Assembly: GCF_040812395.1 (NCBI RefSeq)
Contig: NZ_JBFNXH010000003.1
Coordinates: forward strand, 496,001-560,000
Length of the DNA: 64,000 nucleotides
Direction of reading: 5' to 3'
From: Paenibacillus_E sp040812395
GTDB taxonomy: Bacteria > Bacillota > Bacilli > Paenibacillales > NBRC-103111
The number at the start of each line of letters is the position of its first letter. The stretch's first letter is position 1. A program made the position numbers and the translations under genes. This document shows positions 44,918 to 54,760 of this stretch, one piece after another. The notes beneath the pieces were generated by a model. The model saw nothing but the letters and a program-made list of their open reading frames with translations, was not told the origin of the DNA and ran no database searches.

Positions 44918-47107
44918 TTACTTACGCTTCAGTATCCATAGTTTGCTTTGATAGTCGCCATGCAGGCCATTCACAGGCAGCCCCGCGTACATCAGGTGAT
45001 CGCCGGGATAGCTTCCATCCATGCCCGCAACCTCATAATCAAAGGCAGGGTCTAGCCCCTTAAGCTGAAGCCAGCTTAGAGGCCCGTTCGGTATGGCAAG
45101 GACACGGACGTAGACGACCATCGCCTCAGTGCGATCTTCGGAGACTATCATCCAAGCAGTCTCATTGCCTTCGAAGGGACTGAGCAACCGATACATATCT
45201 CCGAACTGAACGAGAGGGCGAATTTGTTTGTAAGTCTGGATTTGCTGCTTGACGATTTCCTTCTCTTCATCGGTAAATTTCGTTAGATCCAACTCATAGC
45301 CGAAATTACCGGACATCGCAACATTGCCTCGCGTTTCCAACGAAGTGTAGCGATGAACTTGATGATTAGGCACCGCCGATACGTGGGAGCCCATCGAGCT
45401 GACCGGATAGACGAGGCTTGTGCCGTACTGTATTTTCAAACGGGATACTGCGTCCGTATTATCACTGGTCCAGGTCTGAGGCATGTAGAACAGCATGCCG
45501 GGGTCGAAGCGGCCGCCGCCGCCGGAGCAGCTTTCGAACAAAATGTGCGGAAACTCGGAAGTCAGCGTTTCCAGCACGCGATACAGCCCTAGCATATAGC
45601 GGTGAGCGGTTTCTCTTTGACGCTCCGGAGGCAAGGCGGCCGAGCCGATTTCCGTCATATTGCGGTTCATGTCCCATTTGACATAGGTGATTGGCGCACT
45701 GCTCAGAATATCGCGAAGCATTTGGGTGATGGCTTCCCCAACCTCTTGGCGCGAGAAGTCCAGTATCAACTGCTGACGCCCTTCTGTTCTCCTGCGGTTC
45801 GGCACATGCAAACACCAATCAGGATGCTTGCGGTATAGCTCGCTGTCTGGCGAAACCATCTCAGGCTCGAACCATAGACCAAACTGAAGCCCCATGCCAT
45901 TGACCCGGCTTACAAGATCCTCGAGTCCTTGAGGAAGCTTAGCCCTGTCTACGAACCAGTCCCCCAGCGAGCTGTTATCGCTGTCCCTCTTGCCGAACCA
46001 GCCATCGTCAAGGACGAATAATTCGACGCCGAGCTCTTTGCCGGCCTGAGCGATGCTTTCGATTTTATCCGCGTTAAATTGGAAATAGGTTGCTTCCCAA
46101 TTGTTGACCAACACGGGTCTTGTGCGATCTCTAAACTCGCCGCGGCAAAGTCTGGTCCGGTACAATTTATGATAAGTCCTGGACATATCCCCGAGACCGC
46201 CATTCGAATAAACCATCACCACTTCCGGGGTTTGAAACTGTTCACCCGGTTCCATCAACCAACTGAAATCAAAGGGATTAATCCCCATTGATATGCGCGT
46301 CGCGCCATACGGCTCTACTTCCGCGTGAGCGGCAAAATTGCCGCTATATACAAGGCTGAACCCATAAGCATCCCCATGATCCTCCGTCGCATCTTTCGTC
46401 AGCAGGGCTATGAATGGATTATGTTGGTGACTGCTGGCGCCACGCCGGCTTTCGACGGTCAGCTTTCCTGGCGCAAGCGGACTGCGCTGCATATTTCGCT
46501 CACTTGCCCAGGTGCCGGACAACTGAAGCAGATCATAATGGCTGTGCCGATAATCGACACTCATGCTGAGCGCTCTCAGCAATCTGAGCGATTCGCTCCC
46601 TTCGTTCACGAAACGAACTGATCTCGTTATCGCCGCATGCTGTTCGAATAGAGTATAACTAAGCACAACCCGAAGCTGTGCCACACGGTCAACCAATTCA
46701 AGTTCAAGCGTTTGAGCTTCGTTCTCATCTTCAACATACGTAGCCGGAAGCCCCTCAAGCGCTGGCTTCCCCTTGTAAATACGATGCTTATCGTACAGCA
46801 GCTCCGAAATGGTTGAACCATTTGGCAGCGACACTTGATAGGCTGGTTCACGGTAATCGCTCGTTCCATATGCCGGATATTCCTGCGGCAACGTATCCAG
46901 AGAAATGCTGCGATCCTCTGGAACCGGATTTGGCGAGAATGAGCACCTTTCTTGAAATTGTATGATGGAGCCAAGCTGTCCGTCCCGAATCGGCCGCCCC
47001 CAGTAAACGTGCGCGGGGTAAGCTGATTTGACGAGCTGAATGACATAACTCATTTTATTATTGTGCAAGTGAAACAACCCTTGTAACGGTTCATACGAAA
47101 TATTCAT
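44918..47107 (-). CDS. GH36 alpha-galactosidase
   Basis: A 729-residue cytoplasmic alpha-galactosidase of GH36, releasing galactose from melibiose, raffinose and similar sugars. The N-terminal beta supersandwich leads to a TIM barrel with FVLDDGWFGKRDSDNSSLGDW and GLWFEPEMVSPDSELY. The nucleophile Asp is in YVKWDMNRNMTE and the acid/base Asp in WTSDNTDAVSRLKIQYG; FESCSGGGGRFD binds substrate. A beta domain follows. The ATG at 47107 has GAGGAGG upstream and is preferred to 47122. It stands alone, without a regulator or transporter next to it. Confidence 0.94.
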   Translation of the reverse strand: MNISYEPLQGLFHLHNNKMSYVIQLVKSAYPAHVYWGRPIRDGQLGSIIQFQERCSFSPNPVPEDRSISLDTLPQEYPAYGTSDYREPAYQVSLPNGSTISELLYDKHRIYKGKPALEGLPATYVEDENEAQTLELELVDRVAQLRVVLSYTLFEQHAAITRSVRFVNEGSESLRLLRALSMSVDYRHSHYDLLQLSGTWASERNMQRSPLAPGKLTVESRRGASSHQHNPFIALLTKDATEDHGDAYGFSLVYSGNFAAHAEVEPYGATRISMGINPFDFSWLMEPGEQFQTPEVVMVYSNGGLGDMSRTYHKLYRTRLCRGEFRDRTRPVLVNNWEATYFQFNADKIESIAQAGKELGVELFVLDDGWFGKRDSDNSSLGDWFVDRAKLPQGLEDLVSRVNGMGLQFGLWFEPEMVSPDSELYRKHPDWCLHVPNRRRTEGRQQLILDFSRQEVGEAITQMLRDILSSAPITYVKWDMNRNMTEIGSAALPPERQRETAHRYMLGLYRVLETLTSEFPHILFESCSGGGGRFDPGMLFYMPQTWTSDNTDAVSRLKIQYGTSLVYPVSSMGSHVSAVPNHQVHRYTSLETRGNVAMSGNFGYELDLTKFTDEEKEIVKQQIQTYKQIRPLVQFGDMYRLLSPFEGNETAWMIVSEDRTEAMVVYVRVLAIPNGPLSWLQLKGLDPAFDYEVAGMDGSYPGDHLMYAGLPVNGLHGDYQSKLWILKRK

Positions 47108-47300
47108 GATATCCCTCCTCATCCCATTATCTTACGCGTTTCACTGCAAAACTATGGAGAAAATAGACGAACATATGGATGATTGTAGTTTTTCTACGAA
47201 TTGGTGGAAAGGATTTCCATGAGATGAGATAGAATATTTAGTAGAATCACACAATTATCGCCATATTTTAACCTTATACCAGCGAAAAGGGGATCGAACG

Positions 47301-48392
47301 ATGAAGCAGCGCATCTGGAAATCTCCAGGAAAAACAGTCATTTTTGTGCTTATCTATGTAAGCATCATTCAGTTTTCATTCCCAGCTTTGTTTACAACTG
47401 ATGTGTTCTATCATAATCGCATCGATTATTCGCGGGCCAAAGATAATCATCAAGATTTTCTAATCACACTGGATGCTGTTCATAGAGACATTGAGAGCAA
47501 GCATTTGACGCAATATCTCATTCTACTTGGCGATTCCGTCATGTATGGAAGTCCGGGCAATTCCAATCAGAATGTGAACGCCTATATGGCTTCTTCCTAC
47601 GGGCTGCCGATCTACAATTTATCATTTCCCGGTTCTCAGATCGGTGATTTGTATACGATGCTGCTGCTTATGGATAAGCTCGGCATTTCCAGCGACCATC
47701 TCATGTTCAATATCCGCTACTCCAGCTTTGTCAAAAGGAACTACTGGCAGCCTGTTCTCTCCTGGTTCCAAGATGATCTGCGCGAATTAGACCCGGAAGC
47801 CTATCGCCATATGCTTTCCTTGCCGGATGTTGAAGAGCATGCAGGCCCATCTACCTTTTATACGTCCACGAAAAAGAATCTAAACAAGCACGTCCTGCCT
47901 TTTTTCGTACCGTATTTATACAAAGATTATTGGGACAAATGGGCGGTGCAGCTTGCTCTGAAATTGGTAAAGAAACCTCCCCCCGACGACACCTTGGAAG
48001 GCGGCGATCCGAGACCTTGGACGGAAAAGGAAGATGCTTATGGAAGAATTGATGATCCCAATGTCAAGGCCGCCTTTGATCTCAAACCGTTTAATTTGAC
48101 AGAATCAAACCCGGATATCTTTTTTCTGCATAAAATCATGCTGCATCAACAAGGCAAGAAAACAACGGCCGTCATGACCGGCACCAACCATACACTCATG
48201 CAGAAATACGTGGAAGACCCCGCATTCATTGCGAATGCGCAAGCGCTGGATGCCTTCATGCGAAACAGCTCGTTAACCTACATCAACTTGGAGAAACAGA
48301 TTCCTGATTCCTTGTTTACGGATTATTTACATTTAACGCCTGAAGGCTATCGGCAGCTGGCTGATAAGCTGCTGAAAGATGATGGGGATTAA
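47301..48392 (+). CDS. SGNH-hydrolase-like membrane-anchored protein paired with an MBOAT acyltransferase
   Basis: A 363-residue protein with one N-terminal membrane helix (about residues 12-31) and an extracytoplasmic domain of SGNH/GDSL character. LILLGDSVMYGSPGNSNQN (Ser of GDS), LPIYNLSFPGSQIGD (Gly/Asn block) and TDYLHLTPEGYRQLADKLL (Asp-x-x-His end) provide the triad motifs. It resembles the AlgX/DltD/PatB type of O-acetylation partner. ATG at 47301 has AAAAGGGGAT upstream. The MBOAT gene starts 56 bases later, and the two probably O-acylate a surface polysaccharide. Polymer unknown. Confidence 0.8.
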   Translation: MKQRIWKSPGKTVIFVLIYVSIIQFSFPALFTTDVFYHNRIDYSRAKDNHQDFLITLDAVHRDIESKHLTQYLILLGDSVMYGSPGNSNQNVNAYMASSYGLPIYNLSFPGSQIGDLYTMLLLMDKLGISSDHLMFNIRYSSFVKRNYWQPVLSWFQDDLRELDPEAYRHMLSLPDVEEHAGPSTFYTSTKKNLNKHVLPFFVPYLYKDYWDKWAVQLALKLVKKPPPDDTLEGGDPRPWTEKEDAYGRIDDPNVKAAFDLKPFNLTESNPDIFFLHKIMLHQQGKKTTAVMTGTNHTLMQKYVEDPAFIANAQALDAFMRNSSLTYINLEKQIPDSLFTDYLHLTPEGYRQLADKLLKDDGD

Positions 48393-48448
48393 CCATCTTC
48401 TAACGGCGAACGTTTTACTCATGCTAAACGCAACGGAGGATAGCCTGC

Positions 48449-49873
48449 ATGCTTTTTCATACCCCTGAGTTTATGATACTTCTTCTGCTTACTGTGGCGC
48501 TGTACTACGCGTTTCCCGCAAAGCGTCTGTACGTGCTAACGGCTGCGAACATTTTGTTTTATAGCGTGAGCGGCGTCGGCATGCTTGTGCTTTTTGCTAT
48601 CATGACTGTGCTCACGTTTTATAGCGCCCGCTATCTTGATGGAGCTTACCGGAAATGGGTGCTGCTGGGCATCCTCCTTGTGAATTTGGGCAATTTATGC
48701 TTCTTTAAATACTCCGTCTTTATGATCCGCAACATCGAAAAAGTGCTGTCCGTCAAGTTGCTAACCGAAGATTCCTTCTGGCTCGCCATTGTTCTGCCTG
48801 TCGGGATCTCCTTCTATACCTTTGAATTCATCTCCTATGCTGTCGACATCTATAAACGTAAAATCAAACCTGCGCGTTCGCTGCTTGAATTTTGGATGTT
48901 CATTTCGTTTTTTGCGCATCTGATTGCTGGGCCGATCATGCGGGGAAATGAGTTTCTGCCTCAAGTGGAGAAGCTGGCCACCTTGCGTTGGAAGGCTGAA
49001 CACATCAGGCTGGGCTGCTTTTATTTAACGTTAGGCTTGATGAAGAAAATGATGCTGGCCGATCCCATCGCCGACAGAGTAAACGTATTGTTCGCTGACC
49101 CCAGCTCTTTGACAGGCTCCGCCGCTTGGATTACAACCTATTTGTTTGCGTTTCAAATCTATTTCGATTTCTCCGCTTATAGCGATATGGCGATCGGAAT
49201 CGGCTACTTATTCGGGCTAGAGCTGCCGCAAAATTTCTTGACACCCTATCTAAGCGGCAACGCTACAGAGTTTTGGCGGAGATGGCATATTACGCTTTCC
49301 AACTGGATTCGCGATTACATTTATATTCCTCTGGGAGGCTCGCGTCATGGCGCGTTCCGGAAATATTTGTTTCTGTTCATCGCCATGACAGCTTCAGGCT
49401 TTTGGCATGGAGCGCTGTGGACGTTCATCCTTTGGGGGATGTATCACGGGGTTCTGCTTATTGCCCACAATCTTTACCGCCTAAGCAAGAATAAACTTGG
49501 GTTGCAAAAATGGGATCAATCCGTGGTCTATCGTTGGTTCACGATCCTCATATTTTTCCATTTGACCTGCATAGGCTGGGTCATGTTCCGTATTCACGAT
49601 CGCCATATGGTGATCATATTGCTGAGACGAATGCTATCGCGAGATGCGCTTCACGTCCCCTCCTACATGCTCGTTTACTTGTTGGCGGCCATCTTGCTGT
49701 TCGGATTGCATCTTCTTGAACACTGGCTGCTTGCACATCGATTGCGCATCTCCGAGCTATGGCATCGATTCTTCCCGGCGCCTGTGCGGGCGGCCTGCTA
49801 TACCATTCTCATTGTTGTACTTATCATCATGCTGCGAAGTGGCGACAGTAGCTTTATCTATTTTCAATTTTGA
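48449..49873 (+). CDS. MBOAT-family membrane O-acyltransferase
   Basis: A 474-residue polytopic protein of the AlgI/DltB/PatA-like MBOAT family, which moves an acyl group across the membrane to an extracellular polymer. Family motifs: YFDFSAYSDMAIGIGYLFGLELPQNF, FWRRWHITLSNWIRDYIYIPLGGSRHG and SGFWHGALWTFILWG with the invariant His. About eleven helices. ATG at 48449 has GGAGG 9 bases upstream. It forms an operon with the upstream SGNH-like gene. Repeat copy C begins 10 bases past the stop, so no separate terminator is seen apart from the repeat's first hairpin. Confidence 0.9.
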   Translation: MLFHTPEFMILLLLTVALYYAFPAKRLYVLTAANILFYSVSGVGMLVLFAIMTVLTFYSARYLDGAYRKWVLLGILLVNLGNLCFFKYSVFMIRNIEKVLSVKLLTEDSFWLAIVLPVGISFYTFEFISYAVDIYKRKIKPARSLLEFWMFISFFAHLIAGPIMRGNEFLPQVEKLATLRWKAEHIRLGCFYLTLGLMKKMMLADPIADRVNVLFADPSSLTGSAAWITTYLFAFQIYFDFSAYSDMAIGIGYLFGLELPQNFLTPYLSGNATEFWRRWHITLSNWIRDYIYIPLGGSRHGAFRKYLFLFIAMTASGFWHGALWTFILWGMYHGVLLIAHNLYRLSKNKLGLQKWDQSVVYRWFTILIFFHLTCIGWVMFRIHDRHMVIILLRRMLSRDALHVPSYMLVYLLAAILLFGLHLLEHWLLAHRLRISELWHRFFPAPVRAACYTILIVVLIIMLRSGDSSFIYFQF

Positions 49874-49882
49874 TATGATTTG

Positions 49883-50531
49883 CCTGATGCTGTGCAGCAG
49901 GTCCTTGACTAAACCCATACGGTTGAGCATAGGGAGTGGATTGGGAATGGGGTTACGACCGTTAACGCTTCTCCACCCCACACCCATCCCCTCTATTCGA
50001 CTTTGAGCTGCCTTCTTCTTCTTTTTTCCTCTAACCGGTCTTCCATCCAGTATTCATATCCATGAACACCCCCTGTAAGAGTAAGATTCCGGGTGCATTT
50101 CGCCTCCGCAAGCTTCGCAAGAAAACGGAGGAGGTACTGTCGGACCGCCCATTCCCTATACACAGCGATATCGACGGAACTACGATGCCTTATTCCACGG
50201 CAACGCCCCTTTTCTCCCCCTGAAGCGGAACTAGGATGCGTTAAATGAGCGAAACTCTGCCGAAAACCCAGCATTTCCTGGTCATAACGCACGGTAGTTC
50301 CGCGAAACGTCCCTACAACCAAAAATACCGCCGCATAACGCACCCACGTTCCGCTCACACGTGCAAACAGACGATCTCTCGCAGATCAAGGCGGGCGGTA
50401 TGGGAAGATCCAAGCGCTGCGGAACTCCCGGATCTTCTACCTCCATCCTGTCAAATGCTTGCACCCCAAGATGCGTGCGGAATCTCTCCGCTCTGCGAGT
50501 TCGTCACACACACATACCTGACGACATATGC
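49883..50531 (+). repeat. Long dispersed noncoding repeat, copy C
   Basis: Third copy, same orientation. It starts with hairpin CCTGATGCTG..CAGCAGG. The four motif units are at about 50172 and 50223 (forward) and 50283 and 50333 (reverse). The 3' hairpin is GAAGATCC...GGATCTTC at about 50404-50437, perfect here. It has a six-base duplication near 50077 (GTAAGAGTAAGA). It fills the gap between the MBOAT gene and the metX terminator; no gene was found in 49874-50620. Confidence 0.85.
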
Positions 50532-50568
50532 TCGTCTGTTAGAATGGGTGTCCTAATAACATTCTAGA

Positions 50569-50607
50569 GAAAAAGGGGCTGCCTGAGCATTTCAGGCAAG
50601 CCCCTTC
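50569..50607 (-). terminator. Intrinsic terminator of the Fur-flanked leftward operon
   Basis: GGGGCTTGCCTGA...TCAGGCAGCCCC stem followed by TTTTTC on the minus strand, past the metX stop. It closes the seven-gene operon. Confidence 0.88.
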
Positions 50608-50620
50608 GTATGTTCATTCT

Positions 50621-51721
50621 TCAGCAGACATTTGGCGCAATCGGTTGATTCAAAAGCAGCGGACGAATGAATTGACTTAATTTCACCGTCTCGATGAGAA
50701 AGGCATCATGACCAAAGGCGGATTCCAGCTCGAAATATTCCGCACTTTTCTGCAATAAATGTAGCCTCTGAACAAGCTCCTGATGTTCTCTCGATGGATA
50801 GAAGCTGTCCGTATTAATGCTTATGACGATAAATGAAGATTGGGTTTTCCTCAAAACCTCATCAAGAGTCCCCCTTCCGCGGCAAATATCATGCGTATCC
50901 ATGGCTTTGAGCAAATATAAATAGCTGTTCGCATCAAAACGCTGCACCAGTTTCTCTCCCTGATGCCGTAAATAGCTTTCCACCTGATAGGTGCTCCAGA
51001 AATCCAATTCATCCTGCTCGCCAGCCAACGCTCGACTGAATCTTTGATTATAAATCTCTCGGGTCCCATATTTCACCATGCCCAACATCCGGGCGATTGA
51101 AAGTCCCTTAACTGGACCCGCACTGCGATAGTAATTGCCTTCCCGCCATTCCGGATCGGAGATAATCGCTTGACGTGCGATATCATTATAGGCGATGCCC
51201 ATTGCCGAGAATTGAAGGGTGGTTGCGATCAAGATGCACTGATGCACAATTTCAGGAAACATGATCGCCCATTCCAAAGCTTGCATACCGCCCATCGAGC
51301 CGCCAACAACAGCCGCAAGATCCGTTACCTGTAATTTGCCTAACAGCATTTTTTGAACTTCTACCATATCCCGAATCGTCACCACTGGAAAGGATAGTCC
51401 ATACGGTTCGCCCGTCTCCGGGTTGAGTGAAGATGGCCCTGTCGTCCCCATGCAGCCTCCCAGGACATTCGAAGATACGACATAAAAGTAATCGGTATCT
51501 ATCGCCTTGCCTGGACCTATGAACCCTTCCCACCAACCCCGGCTTTCCGTGCCTCCAGCGGCATGTGCGTCACCTGTCAAAGCATGGCATATCCAAATGC
51601 AGTTGTCCCGACTTTCATTCAATGTTCCATAGGTTTCATAGGCAACCCGCACATGTTCGAGCTGCTTGCCTGATTCCAGATTTACTTTAGGAAAGGATGC
51701 AATTTGTACGGATGAAAACAA
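50621..51721 (-). CDS. metX: Homoserine O-acetyltransferase (MetX type)
   Basis: Alpha/beta-hydrolase-fold acyltransferase making O-acetylhomoserine from homoserine and acetyl-CoA; family members may use succinyl-CoA or serine. 366 residues. The nucleophile Ser lies in GGSMGGMQALEW, and later NTDSFYPSREH (Asp) and GHDAFLIE (His) complete the triad. HALTGDAHAAG and CMGTTGPSS are family blocks. The AAAGGAG site overlaps the upstream MFS stop, which points to the TTG at 51721 (12 bases away); a TTG abutting the site and the ATG at 51775 are alternatives. Last gene of the leftward operon behind the Fur boxes, so it may feed a special pathway rather than only methionine synthesis. Confidence 0.85.
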   Translation of the reverse strand: MFSSVQIASFPKVNLESGKQLEHVRVAYETYGTLNESRDNCIWICHALTGDAHAAGGTESRGWWEGFIGPGKAIDTDYFYVVSSNVLGGCMGTTGPSSLNPETGEPYGLSFPVVTIRDMVEVQKMLLGKLQVTDLAAVVGGSMGGMQALEWAIMFPEIVHQCILIATTLQFSAMGIAYNDIARQAIISDPEWREGNYYRSAGPVKGLSIARMLGMVKYGTREIYNQRFSRALAGEQDELDFWSTYQVESYLRHQGEKLVQRFDANSYLYLLKAMDTHDICRGRGTLDEVLRKTQSSFIVISINTDSFYPSREHQELVQRLHLLQKSAEYFELESAFGHDAFLIETVKLSQFIRPLLLNQPIAPNVC

Positions 51722-51725
51722 AGAT

Positions 51726-52925
51726 TTATTCAACTCCTTTATGAACCATACGATGAAAGATAAGATACAGCCCACAAATCATGATCCCAAGTATAAAATA
51801 CATATGCCATACCTGTGTCAGCCCGTCATGATTGCGAGCCCAACTGTATAGGATTCCACCTGACATATTGCCGATGATCCCCCCTACAGCACCGGCCAAA
51901 CCGGAAAAACCTTGATAACTTGCACCGAAACCGGCTGGCGCATATTCGGCAACAACCGCATCGATAGACGGCATAATGAGAAGCTGCCCCAGCGTAAATA
52001 TCACCAATGTCACGCAAACCAGGAAAACGAAATGGTCGGCAAATCCCGCGCTCCCAATCCCGATAATCGTTACGACGACCCCAAGAAATGCCGTTTGCAC
52101 CGATGACAAATAGCGCGATATGAATGCTAACGCAGGAAACTGAAGTCCAATCATCAGGAGGGCATTTCCTGTGAAAATCAAGCCGACATGATCCTGCGCC
52201 TGAAATCGATCCACCGCATACAAAGGGAGCACAAGCGTAAATTGAGCAAGCATGATATAGAATGTAATGATGAGTAATGAAAAGAGGAGCAATCTCTGAT
52301 CACGAAAAACAAAAAGGAGATTTTTATACAGAGATTTGCTTGTGGAAGCAGCAGAAGACTCCTTCGGATTTTGTGGTAAAAACCTTAAAAGCAAGATCAT
52401 AAAAACCAGGTATACCGCTGAGGTAAGTAAAAAGGTGATCGACATGGCCTGTATCGTAATAAGCATCCCGACAATCGGCCCGACGGCGACTCCCAGATTA
52501 ACGGCCATATTGCGGAAAGAAAACGCCATGACCCTTGTTTGTTCCGTCGCATAGGCGGAAACCGCCGCTTTGCCTGCGGGCGTGAACAGGGAATAACCGA
52601 TGCCTGAAATGAATGCATACAGAACAAATAACCAAAGAGAATGAGAAAATGCGTATCCGATGGAGGACACAATCAGTATGGAAAGCCCAAGAAGCATGGA
52701 ACGGCGAATTCCGAACCGATCTGAGAATGAGCCTCCGAACAAAGCTAACGCTCTAGGCGTTCCTACTGTTACGGTTAACACGAATCCCGCTTGCGCCGCA
52801 TTCAAATTCATATATTGGGTCAAATAAATGCCAAAAAAGGGGATCACCATATTCGCTCCGCAATTGACAAAAAAGAATCCGGATAAGATGACCCATAATC
52901 GTGCCGGTAAACTGATGCCGCTCAT
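51726..52925 (-). CDS. MFS exporter in the Fur-flanked operon
   Basis: A 399-residue, 12-helix major facilitator of the drug-efflux type (GGSFSDRFGIRRSMLLGLS is motif A; NLGVAVGPIVGMLI is motif C-like). It overlaps the mutase stop by four bases (ATGA), and its own stop codon lies in the ribosome site of metX, so it belongs to the same translational run. Siderophore and metallophore clusters regularly include such an exporter (for example CntE for staphylopine); export of the cluster's product is therefore a reasonable inference. The substrate is not proven. Confidence 0.82.
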   Translation of the reverse strand: MSGISLPARLWVILSGFFFVNCGANMVIPFFGIYLTQYMNLNAAQAGFVLTVTVGTPRALALFGGSFSDRFGIRRSMLLGLSILIVSSIGYAFSHSLWLFVLYAFISGIGYSLFTPAGKAAVSAYATEQTRVMAFSFRNMAVNLGVAVGPIVGMLITIQAMSITFLLTSAVYLVFMILLLRFLPQNPKESSAASTSKSLYKNLLFVFRDQRLLLFSLLIITFYIMLAQFTLVLPLYAVDRFQAQDHVGLIFTGNALLMIGLQFPALAFISRYLSSVQTAFLGVVVTIIGIGSAGFADHFVFLVCVTLVIFTLGQLLIMPSIDAVVAEYAPAGFGASYQGFSGLAGAVGGIIGNMSGGILYSWARNHDGLTQVWHMYFILGIMICGLYLIFHRMVHKGVE

Positions 52926-54760
52926 CGTTTGTACACCGACTCCTTGACTGTCCCCCTGCCAGCCCGTCCAGGATAGGCTCCATCTGCTGGACTGCCAAGG
53001 ATGCCGCGATAGAGAGCTTCTACAAAGCCAGCTTCTTTGACCTGCTCAAGCACCTGTTCAATCTGCATGACCAAATCTTCCGCCAATCTGCCCGCCTCAG
53101 GCGTTGCCGTGATCTCTCCCCGTCCGAGAAACCGGAATGTTTCCCGGACTCCCCGAAGCGTATCAATTCTGGCTTGGGCCGTTATGGGGCCACCAGAATA
53201 AGCTTCGTCCGAAGAGGCGATGGTGATGCCGTCGACCTGCAAGGATGCTCCAAGCGCAGCGTGGAGCGATGTTGTGATCGCGGATTGCACGCGATCCTCC
53301 GTATGCGTCATGAAGCCGATCGGGGCGCCAGGCCAAATCGGGGCATCGATGATGGCTCGCAAAGCCTTCACTTTGGCGGCGTTGAAATCGATGTAGTTAT
53401 CCTTCATTTTCCCCGTAATCATGGCATCGGGCGAATGGCAAAACAAAGGCTGGAGGATTGGCCTGCCCCCGAGCAAAACACCGATTTGGCAATTAATCAA
53501 CATGCCTGCAAAAGCTTTATAAGCTGGCACGCCGCATAATTCTTCATTCGTTACAATGTCGAATGGCAGCTTGTAGACAGCTGCATATTTCATAGCGGTA
53601 ATGCCATCCACGGTGAGACGAGCAGGGTCTGTCCCTGCTCCGAGCGATCCATACGCGATATTAATTTTCGTTAAATCAGCTCCAGCCTCGCCTGCGAGAA
53701 GTACGGTTTCGGGCGAGTTGAGTCCTCGGTGCGCCCTGACCTGGAACAGCGTGCCGGGATCGAGCGACGAACGAAGCAAGAATAGGTTATGAGGCGTAAT
53801 GACGGTACCGTCGCCTTTATAATTCACGTATCCTTCAAGCAGTCCCTCAGCACGCGCTCCCCAGGCCGGATCGAAATGAATGACGCCCTCCGCTCCCCAG
53901 GCTTCCGAAACTTTCATATGAGAAACGTCCATAAACAAGGAGCCCGTCCCGTATTGAATAAATACCGTCGGTTTTTCTCTTGTATGGCGAACATGGAAAC
54001 CTTTCGCACGCTCATCCGCCATATGGCAAAAATCAGTGACAGCCTCCAACTGCTCGGGTTCAATCGGCTGCACGATAGAGGGGTACACCTGCTGCAAATA
54101 GTAGTCACGGACAAGTGGATCACATAAGGAAGCGTACTCCTTCCGGAGTGCATGCTTCAAAGAAAATCCTTCTTTGGCACCACCTTGAAGGAAGGCCAAT
54201 TGCCGAATCTGGGCCCTCTCTACGGCAGCAGTCGTCCGCTCTAGGGTCCAGGCGATCGCTTCACAAGCAATTTCATTTAGAAGCTTGCCAATCCGATCAT
54301 GCTTCATTTGGTAGGAATATCCCTGTGTCATGTCAGATTTTATTCGTTGCACACGTTGATTAACCGCTTCGACAGGCCTATTTTCTACAAAAGCAAGCGC
54401 ATCCTCGGCTGTTGCTCCTGGACCAAAGATTTGATCGAAGCCAAGCTCCATGGCGAGCTCCGGGCGTATGCCCATGCCCCCTATGCCTACTTTCACCTTG
54501 TCACGCAGTCCAGCTTCCTGTATGACATTCATCAGATGGACCAGTAAATCTTCCACGCCATAACCGATCGTTCGGCTGATGAGCAAACAATCAAAGGGTT
54601 CCTCCATGGCCCGATCAACAATCTCTTCCACCGTCAAATCCGGCTGCAGCAGCACCGTCTGGTGGCCTGCTTTATCCAAGGCTCGCCGAATCATTTTAAT
54701 TCCCACATCATGGACAGGATCAAGAGGAGCCAGCAGTACCCGTCGCCCGCTATTTTTCAT
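52922..54760 (-). CDS. Fused B12-dependent mutase (glutamate-mutase/aminomutase-like)
   Basis: A 612-residue protein joining two parts normally on separate subunits. Residues 8-125 are a B12-binding domain with the base-off motif Asp14-x-His17-x-x-Gly20 (DPVHDVG), Ser62 in ISRTIGYG, the GIGGMG turn (93-97) and FDQIFGPGATAEDA, close to the plan of glutamate mutase S. From about residue 245 a TIM-barrel-like region follows, with FQVRAHRG and the block ITTSLHAALGA...SDEAYSGGPITAQARIDTLR resembling the E subunit. It probably rearranges an amino-acid carbon skeleton by a radical route. Glutamate is one guess; ornithine or lysine is another. It starts at an ATGA overlap with the small gene upstream. 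Confidence 0.72.
   Translation of the reverse strand: MKNSGRRVLLAPLDPVHDVGIKMIRRALDKAGHQTVLLQPDLTVEEIVDRAMEEPFDCLLISRTIGYGVEDLLVHLMNVIQEAGLRDKVKVGIGGMGIRPELAMELGFDQIFGPGATAEDALAFVENRPVEAVNQRVQRIKSDMTQGYSYQMKHDRIGKLLNEIACEAIAWTLERTTAAVERAQIRQLAFLQGGAKEGFSLKHALRKEYASLCDPLVRDYYLQQVYPSIVQPIEPEQLEAVTDFCHMADERAKGFHVRHTREKPTVFIQYGTGSLFMDVSHMKVSEAWGAEGVIHFDPAWGARAEGLLEGYVNYKGDGTVITPHNLFLLRSSLDPGTLFQVRAHRGLNSPETVLLAGEAGADLTKINIAYGSLGAGTDPARLTVDGITAMKYAAVYKLPFDIVTNEELCGVPAYKAFAGMLINCQIGVLLGGRPILQPLFCHSPDAMITGKMKDNYIDFNAAKVKALRAIIDAPIWPGAPIGFMTHTEDRVQSAITTSLHAALGASLQVDGITIASSDEAYSGGPITAQARIDTLRGVRETFRFLGRGEITATPEAGRLAEDLVMQIEQVLEQVKEAGFVEALYRGILGSPADGAYPGRAGRGTVKESVYKR

Noticed and set aside
49993..50358. 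Minus-strand open frames of about 120 codons in repeat copies B and C with similar translations (GTWVRYAAVFLV... type)
   Set aside because: The likeness comes from the shared repeat. Copy A has a TAG early in the same frame, starts are GTG without ribosome sites, and the protein has no sensible composition.
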